Shown in pieces: positions 56,727-64,000 of a DNA stretch of 64,000 bases. Location: the NCBI GenBank assembly GCA_963920635.1, contig OY987299.1, forward strand, positions 124,497,373 through 124,561,372. Direction: 5' to 3'. Each line of letters begins with the position of its first letter. The stretch's first letter is position 1. Source of the DNA: Pseudeuparius sepicola (Eukaryota > Arthropoda > Insecta > Coleoptera > Anthribidae). The notes below the pieces were generated by a model. It was not told the origin of the DNA. It was given only the letters and a program-made list of their open reading frames with translations, and ran no database searches. A program made the position numbers and the translations under genes.

Positions 56727-58400
56727 TCCCACTTGAGGACTGACCACCCCTGTAAATTTTTTATTTTTGGCTCGATTTCCATAAAAAAAAATTTGTTGGA
56801 TAGAGCTTCAAAAATGGCATTAAATGTATAATTCAGGTACCTCGTGTCTTAAATTCATGGCCCACTGAGACGGTGTTTTAGTGCTGAAATTTCGAAAAGT
56901 ATTATTAGGGCTTTTTTTAGAGGAAAATCAATGCCGGATTCTTATTCAGCGTTGTTCGAAACCCAAACTTAGCAATTTGCATTACCATAGCTCTACAGGG
57001 TATTTCAAAATTTTTAGTGTCCCACTTAATTAGTGACCACCCCTGTAAAATTTTTATTTTTAGCACGATTTCATAAACTTTATTTTTGTTGGATAGAGCT
57101 TCAATAATGGCATTAAATGCATAATTCAGGTGCCTCGTGCGTTACATTCATGGCCCACTGAGACGAAGTTTTAGTGCTGAAATTTCGAGAAGTACTATTA
57201 GGGACTTTTTTTAGAGAAAAATTAATGCTAGATTTTTATTCGACGTTGTTGGAAACCCAAACCTACCAACTTGCATTAGAAAATGGAGGACTAATTGAAA
57301 TGACTGAAATTTGAGTTTATGTTATGTTGTGTTGTTTATTCATGTATTTGATGATATTAAATTAAATAAAAAATTTGTTCCCTAATAAATTTTTGAAAGA
57401 ATATGAGTTCCTCAAGAATATTTTAGTGGCCAACTTACCAGAAATTAAAAAAATTAATTACAAATTAGTACGTTTTTGTTTGGAACCTCTCACTATGCAT
57501 ATAAGAATCCGGCCTTACTTTTCCGTTTAATTTTTTTGGAACACCCTGTGAAGCTATGGTAATGCAAATTGGTACGTTTGTGTTTCCAACAACGCTGAAC
57601 AAGAAACCGGCATTATTCTCCTCTAAAAAATCCCTAATAGTACTTCTCGAATTTTCAACACTAAAACAGTTTCAGTGGGCCATGAATTTAACGCACGAAG
57701 CACCTAAATTATGCATTTAATGCCATTTTTAAAGCTCTACCCAACAAAAAAAGTTTATGAAAATCGAGCTATAAATAAAAATTTTACGGGGTGGTCAGCT
57801 CTTAAGTGTGGCAATAAAAATTTTGAAGCTCCCTGTAGAGCTACGACAATGCAAATTGGTACGTTTGGGTTTCGAACAATGGTGAATAAGAGTCTGGCAT
57901 TAATTTTCCTCTAAAAAAATCTCTAATAGTACTTCTCGAAATTTCAGCACTAAAACACCGTCTCAGTGGGCCATGACTTTAACGCACGAGGCACCTGAAT
58001 TACGTGTTTGATGCCATTTTTGAAGCTCTACCCAACAAAAAAAGTTTATGAAAATCGAGCTATAAATAAAAATTTTATGGGGTGATCAGCCCTTAAGTGT
58101 GGCAATAAAAATTTTGAAACTCCCTGTAGAGCTACGGCAATGCAAATTGGTACGTTTGGGTTTCGAACAATGGTGAATAAGAGTGGCATTAATTTTCCTC
58201 TAAAAAAAATCCCTAATAGTACTTCTCGAAATTTCAGCACTAAAACACCGTCTCAGTGGGCCATGACTTTAACGCACGAGGCACCTGTATATTATGTGTT
58301 TGATGCCATTTTTGAAGCTCTATCCAACAAAAAAAGTTTATGAAAATCGAGCTATAAATAAAAATTTTACTGGGGTGGTCAGTCTTTAAGTGGGACACAC
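56727..58400. repeat. Inverted array of about 290-bp units, two left and three right
   Basis: Left arm units start near 56727 and 57013; right arm units, reversed, near 57547, 57836 and 58132 (spacing about 290-296). Each has GAGCTACG(A/G)CAATGCAAAT and GTCTCAGTGGGCCATGA. The centre 57290-57540 is unique. Outer ends CACTGTGTCCCACTTGAG and GTGGGACACACTTG. Confidence 0.75.
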
Positions 58401-58932
58401 TTGCCGAATAGGGAAGTTTCCTCTAATCGAATTTCGAGATAAAATGCTAATCAGCGGATGAAGTATCGCCAAATTACACTACTAACACATATAACTTTCC
58501 TCAAAAGTGTTGCATTAATTAGATAATAATTTGAAAATAAAATGAAGATTTTTTAAATCTTCATTCGGTTTGCCGACGGGGGTTTCTACGTCAGAATAGT
58601 TCCCGAAAATTGCCGAACGCTAGTTCAGAAGAAGAAGAAATAAAAATAATTGGACATTGTGAAATATCCTTCAGCTGACAGCGGACAACATAATCAGCAA
58701 ATCCAAACTTTGGACAGTTTTGTTTTTGATGATAGCTTTTATTGTAGAAACATATTATTTATTATTATCTTCTAGTCTAAACAATAATAAAGAAAAGGAA
58801 TGCACGAGTATAAAGGATTAATTTTTCTATGTACTGTGTTTACAGGTACAAGTTTATCAGTATTATACGTGTTCTTGCAGTGTGTCTACGTTGTATTAGT
58901 AAGAGATTCTGAAAAAATAAATAAACCACAGC
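58401..58932. other. Unassigned sequence before the hAT-like element
   Basis: No gene seen. CTTCATTCGGTTTGCCGACG near 58560 is unlike the neighbouring repeats. Confidence 0.35.
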
Positions 58933-59283
58933 CAGAGCTGTTAAAGATACTTTGGAAAAGGATCTAGTTACTAGATAAGTTACTTTTTGAAAAAGTATCT
59001 TAAGATACTTTTTTAGTTACTTTGAATGTTTGTTATATTTGTATTGTTTATTGTTTGTATTGTATAATATATTATGTGTTATCATCCCCTATTTATTCCT
59101 TTACTCAATGGTGTTATTCTTATTACGTACGTAGGTACCTACAAATTCGTATGTTTATGTATTAGTTTCATTACAATTTATATATTAGGTAAGGTAAAAG
59201 TAAGGCCTGTAAACACAAAACATGACATACTTAAAAAAACAATAAATGATAGAAGAGGTAGGTATATATTACTATAGTAGGTA

Positions 59284-61367
59284 CAGGGTGGCCCATCCAA
59301 GCGGAAAAAGTGTGCTACGTGGAGACAGGTTAACATAAAATCGTCATTCAAAATATGAGGTTGTAGTAAAAATTAAGGGGAATTCGAGGGTGAACTCTAA
59401 TTTTGTATACGGGGGTCGGTAAAAAAGTTATCGCGGAAAAAATTTTTTTGCAAAATAATAAAAAAAAATTTTACCTACACATCCATTAGAGAACCTTTAA
59501 GTAGTATTCCCGAATATTCAGTTTTTTAATATAACTTCCGGTTATAGCGGAAATGAAAGTGGTTTTCTCTATTTTACAACTTACACATTTCTCGGATTCC
59601 GTTTTTAATTCTGAATCCAACGATATATAATTTGACCTATTTATCTCCAACCGGTTCCGAGATATTTATCAGAGAAGCTCCATCAAACTAGATACATGGT
59701 CTCATGGTCGGTGTCTGATGTTCGATCTGAGTAGGCCAAACAATAAAACCAAATTTATGACAAATCAAGTCAGCCATGACAATAAAACTGACAATCGAGT
59801 AGGCTGTCAATTCAATATTTGTATTTACGTGTCAGATTAGTCTAAAATTTTGTTACTGAAGCTGTTTAAAAAATGTTTTTGAAAGAAGAATGCTGTGATA
59901 TTTTAGAGATCTTCATCAAAAATGATAAAAGATACGTAGAAACTTTGAGGGAGTATTCTCGTAAATATCCAAATAGAAATGTTCCGAGTGCTTCATTTAT
60001 ATGTAAGCTGTATCGAAGATTCAGATCGACAGGAAGTGTGATTAGCAAGAGAAAAAAAGGGTTTAGAATTAGTGAGGACGAGAGAGAAGGAATTTTAAAT
60101 TATTTCAGAAGAAATAACGAAAAATCTCAGAGAGATGCAGCGAGAGACTTGCAAATTCCCCGGTCTACAATACAAAGGGTAATGAAATTAAGCAAATTTA
60201 AAGCCTTCTAAATATTACCTGTTCAACGGCTATTCCCTGGAGATGCTGCAAGAAGACTGGGATATTGTCAAACAATGTTAAACTTTTATTTTGCAAGAGG
60301 TGGAGCTGGATTTTTTAAACAAATTATTTGGTCCGATGAAGCTACATTTACAACGGCGGGAATATACAACCGGAAAAATAGTATATTTTGGTCTGTTGAC
60401 AATCCACGGGCATTTCGTGAAGTTGTGAAATCCGGCAGAAATTCCGTGGGTGTTTGGTGCGGAATTGTGGGAAATTTTATAATGGGCCCTCTATTTTATT
60501 CAGGAAGTATGACAGGTAGGAAATACCTACATTTAATCCAGAACGAATTGGAACAATACTTTGACCAGTTGCCATTAATTTTTCTTAACCAACTCCAAGA
60601 AAGACAATTAATATGGCAGCAAGATGGCGCTTCCTTCCATAACTGTGGGCCCATAACGGAATTTTTGAACAATTCGTTTGAAAATTGGATTGGTAAACAT
60701 GGAACGATAAGGGGGCCGCCACGTAGTCCAGATTTAACCCCCTTGGATTTTTTCTTGTGGGGGCATTTAAAAAATAAAGTTTATAAGAACCGCCCCGAAA
60801 ATGTTGAGGATATTAAAAGACGAGTAAAATTAGAAATTGATAGTTTAAACAATCGTCCCTTAATCTTTGAAAATGTCCGAAAAAATTTCTTAAAAAGACT
60901 TATGTGTAAATAATAATGGAAACCTTTTTGAACATTTAATGTAAATGAACTTCTAACTAATTTTTAATAACTAATCATATTGTTGTTGTTATAATAAATA
61001 TGACAGTAGTAAAAATAATAAATGTTTCATAATTTCCACGAGATTTTTAATTAAGTTGAATGCAGTTGAATGGCTAAGTTGTAAAATAAGAGAAAACCAC
61101 TTTCATTTCCGCTATAACCGGAAGTTATATATATTCGGGAATACTACTTAAAGGTTCTCTAATGGATGTGTAGGTAAAAAAGTATATTTTTTTTATTTTG
61201 CAAAAAATGTTTTTTCGCGATAACTTTTTTACCGACCCCCGTATACAAAATTAGGGTACACCCTCGAATTCCCCTTAATTTTTACTACAACCTCATTTTT
61301 TGAATGACGATTTTATGTTAACCTGTCTCCACGTAGCACACTTTTTCCGCTTGGATGGGCCACCCTG
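59284..61367 (+). mobile_element. Mariner/Tc1-type transposon, 2084 bp
   Basis: Ends CAGGGTGGCCCATCCAAGCG on both sides with TA flanks. Inverted repeats are about 290 nt long (59284-59583, 61078-61367). One long transposase frame with a single stop lies between. It is the only element here with a nearly whole transposase of this type. Confidence 0.85.
59873..60913 (+). pseudogene. Mariner/Tc1-type transposase with one in-frame stop
   Basis: 347 codons from ATG 59873 to TAA 60911-60913, in one frame except for a TAA at 60209-60211. The first 112 residues form the DNA-binding part: CKLYRRFRSTGSV is like the DUF4817 region, and SQRDAARDLQIPRSTIQRVM is a helix-turn-helix. The second part has the DDE-type core: Asp in WSDEATF, Asp in WQQDGASFH and Asp in PDLTPLDFFLWG, with 40 residues between the second and third. 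Transposases of this class cut at the inverted repeats and insert at TA. The part after the stop starts again at ILPVQRLFPGD without a frameshift, so a single base change explains the break. Confidence 0.85.
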
Positions 61368-61654
61368 TACATCGACTATTGTCACTATTGACTCATAAAG
61401 TGAAACAAAATAAAATAAACAAAATAAAACTAATATTCTAGATAGGTATCTAGGATACTTTTCGATATCTAAGTTACTTTCCGGTATCTAAGATACTTTT
61501 TTAAGTTACAAGATACAGTTCCTTTAAAAAAGTATCTTAAGATACTAGTTACCTTTTGTAAAAAAAATAAAGGAATTAAGATACAGTAACTTAGATACTT
61601 TAAAGTAACTAAGTTACTCTAAAGTAACAAAGATACTTTTTTCTGACAGCTCTG

Positions 61655-63823
61655 ACCACAATTCCTTTTTATCTGGCGCAGTGGGCACGGTCACAAACAT
61701 TTTGTTAGTATTATCGACGCATTTGTGGAATAGCAAACAAAGCACTTTTTCGTCATTGTGAAGAAATACACACAAATACAACTCCTTTCGATGATTCTCA
61801 GTATTCTTCGTCGTCGAAATAGTAAAATATTATTATGTTACTGTTGTGTCCACGTCCACAGTGGTGTGGACCGTCGAACCCCTATTCTGTGGTCGAACGT
61901 CAAGCCTTTATTTCCTCAGTTGTCAGATTTAATCGGGTATGACATTAGAAAGATGTTTTATGTTTATTTTAGTTTTACCAGTCCTAAATCATTTTACTTT
62001 CATGTCACAAAAGTAACTGGGTATTCTAAATATAAAATTATTATTATAAAAATCGATTATAAATAATAATATTATTAAAAAATATATATAACTAATGAAA
62101 TAGGTATCATAGTTCAATCTGCTCGAAAACGTACAGCCTGACAACAGTGCAAATTCGGTTTACGACATAACCGATTCAGCCAGGTTAGAAGAAGAAGAGA
62201 TCGCAGAGTACGTTTACATAGAACATAGAACAACTATTGTGACGTAAATTTGTAAAAATCACTCAAATTGGCGGGAAAACAGAAAGTGGATTTTCTCTCT
62301 ATCAAAGCTGTAAAATAGCAAATTACATGTACTACGATATTGTTGGAGGTAAAAAGAATCCACTGGCACTGAATTTAAAAAACCGTAAACTTCCCTATTT
62401 GATTACACAATTTGAACACCCTGTATGGGTGTTCAGGTTTGATCCGGAACACCCGCGTACGTGTTTTTATGCACTTGTGCCACGGCTTGCTATGATTTTT
62501 TTGGTGCGTTTTTTGGAAATCTGACTTCATATCTTTAATGAGGACCCTCTGAACCCCTGGTATTCTCTGTTTTATTAATTTACATCGTCGAATAACATTT
62601 CTACAAGACCTTAAAGTTGGAAAAATTGCTTTTTTATTTTTAATAAAAAATCAGGAATGCTTCGCATATATGCTTTAATTGCAACTAAGACCAAAATATA
62701 CGAAAATTTGGCCGAAGGAAATGAAACAGTTTCAGGAAAATTTAGAACATACCAGTGATTGATCAGAACAGGAATACACATAAAACGTCCAAAATCATTT
62801 GGATTAGTCACCATGGATTATTTGGTATTATTATAATTGGCCTTTGACAGCCGTTTTGCCTTAATATTCCTTAGTTTTGACAAATGCCAAAATTTTGTCA
62901 CAGTGAGTATTGAATGAAAAGTATCATAATATTATAGTAAATGATAAAGATAACTATAATTGGACGACAACCCAAAAACATTGAATCGGCTTTTTGGTCA
63001 TAATTTTGGCAAATTTCAAATATGACTTTGCCATTCAGACGGCTTGCAAAAAACTAGGCACATAAAAAGCTAAATGTCAAGGGACAATAATAGGTAAATA
63101 ACACCCAGAGACAAGACAATATAAAAACTTTTAGTAGGTACGTAAATTTAATTCTGCCAAGCTCTATTAAAGTAGCGAGTTTAGGAAAATACGAGTTGCG
63201 TCGGATTTTAATAAAGCCTGGTAATGCGTTTGCCATGTACACTGTATATGTATGTCACAGCTAAGGCGCAAATTTGGCTAATTTATATAAATCAATGCCT
63301 GCGGTTCATGGACCAGCTGCGTTATTTTCTAGGGGCTATAGCTGTATTAATTAACTAGAGAAAACTCAATAGTAGAGAATTATGATGAAGTGGGTTAGTG
63401 TGTATAATCACAGAAGGATGCAAGCAATGCAAGAATAAAAAATGCAAACAGTGCATTCTTCTGTGACCTAGTTTAATAATTAAGAAATGAAGGTGGTAAA
63501 ATGACACAAACTAGCTGCTGAACATCTACTTTAAAAGAAAGAATGCCATAATTATTTTATTAATCAATATGTTGAAAAATGCTATTTACCCGTTTACAAT
63601 GAGATTTTGAAGACGAGTCGACGAGTCCTCCGTAATAACACTAATGGACCGGGAGATAGTGACAGATTTTTGGACGTGATTTTACTCAGTATGCCTTGCA
63701 AAGGGCATTATGTGGCACATATTCTCACAATAATAAGGTATGAATCAGAGAGTCATCCTGGGTTCTTCATGTGAAAAACTGAGTTTTCAATTATTCGAAA
63801 AATATGCGTTTTGATATGACATT
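61655..63823. other. Right part without genes
   Basis: Holds a remnant of the 32772-family end (62405-62460, GTTTGATCCGGAACACCC) and a small hairpin at 63409-63466 (TCACAGAAG...CTTCTGTGA). Otherwise AT-rich, with no coding frame that I recognise. Confidence 0.4.
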
Positions 63824-63839
63824 ATACAGGCTGCCAATG

Positions 63840-64000
63840 AGAAGTATGCAAGTTCTTATTATGAAAATGCTGAAAAAAGGATGGCATACCTTTCGCGCAT
63901 GTCCAAGTACACTTTACATCGAATAACTCGTTTAAATGATTAAATAACATTCAAACAGTACTTGGACATGCGCGAAAGGTATGCCATCCTTTTTTCAGCA
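63840..64000. repeat. Inverted repeat cut by the window edge
   Basis: TGCTGAAAAAAGGATGGCAT (from 63869) pairs with the last bases of the window; CTTTCGCGCATGTCCAAGTA is mirrored. A one-sided CAGGCTGCCAATGAG end stands at 63826. Confidence 0.7.

Larger units (their letters stand above)
58933..61654. mobile_element. hAT-like element with a mariner nested in it
   Basis: Ends CAGAGCTGTTAAAGATAC and CAGAGCTGTCAGAAAAAA (inward), flanked by ACCACAGC and ACCACAAT, a 6-of-8 match of an 8-bp duplication. Subterminal parts are full of AAGTATCTTAAGATACTT. Without the insertion it measures about 640 bp and has no coding frame. Confidence 0.55.

Overview
The window is insect nuclear DNA: AT-rich, intron-rich, and mostly transposon remains. 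Its host genes are five odorant-binding protein (OBP) genes, a family specific to insects. A beetle is my best guess from the OBP type and the repeat style, but no marker here proves the order.

Host genes. OBP-A (minus, 10588 to about 635) and OBP-B (plus, 11997 to 18442) stand head to head. OBP-C (minus, 34867 to 22284 or 22221), OBP-D (minus, 41683 to 38145) and OBP-E (minus, 49198 to 42725) follow in tandem. All share one plan: a signal-peptide exon, then exons of about 76, 89, 103 and 65 nt with intron phases 0, 1, 0, 1, 0. The four readable products have the classic six-cysteine spacing, with X3 between C2 and C3 and X8 between C5 and C6. OBP-E is clearly a pseudogene: no ATG, a transposon in exon 3, a stop codon, frameshifts and a lost splice acceptor. 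OBP-D has a 1-nt frameshift in exon 2 and a transposon 10 nt from a splice acceptor, so it is doubtful.

Mobile DNA. About 15 long foldback elements (0.5-2.1 kb) are nearly perfect hairpins. They start with CAGGGTG- or CAGTGTG-type ends and sit between TA duplications. Most lie in OBP introns. A mariner/Tc1-type element at 59284-61367 has the same kind of ends, the same TA target and an almost complete transposase with one in-frame stop. It is nested in an older hAT-like element (58933-61654). A hairpin made from the same mariner family lies at 35700-38015. Other contents are an internally deleted hAT element (6187-7305), tRNA-derived SINEs (3.0, 5.2 and 49 kb), a THAP-domain fragment (16.07 kb), a Penelope-like insertion with a hammerhead-ribozyme-like motif (13094-13481), tandem arrays (50.25-50.57 and 56.7-58.4 kb), and two 0.6-kb direct copies (50.57 and 53.85 kb).

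Most striking are the concentric sets of terminal repeats inside the hairpins (five pairs in 22534-24677), the OBP exon cut by a foldback whose empty site can still be read, the hammerhead-like motif, and a hairpin loop that is inverted between the two 0.6-kb copies. From about 50 kb to the right edge I see no host gene.
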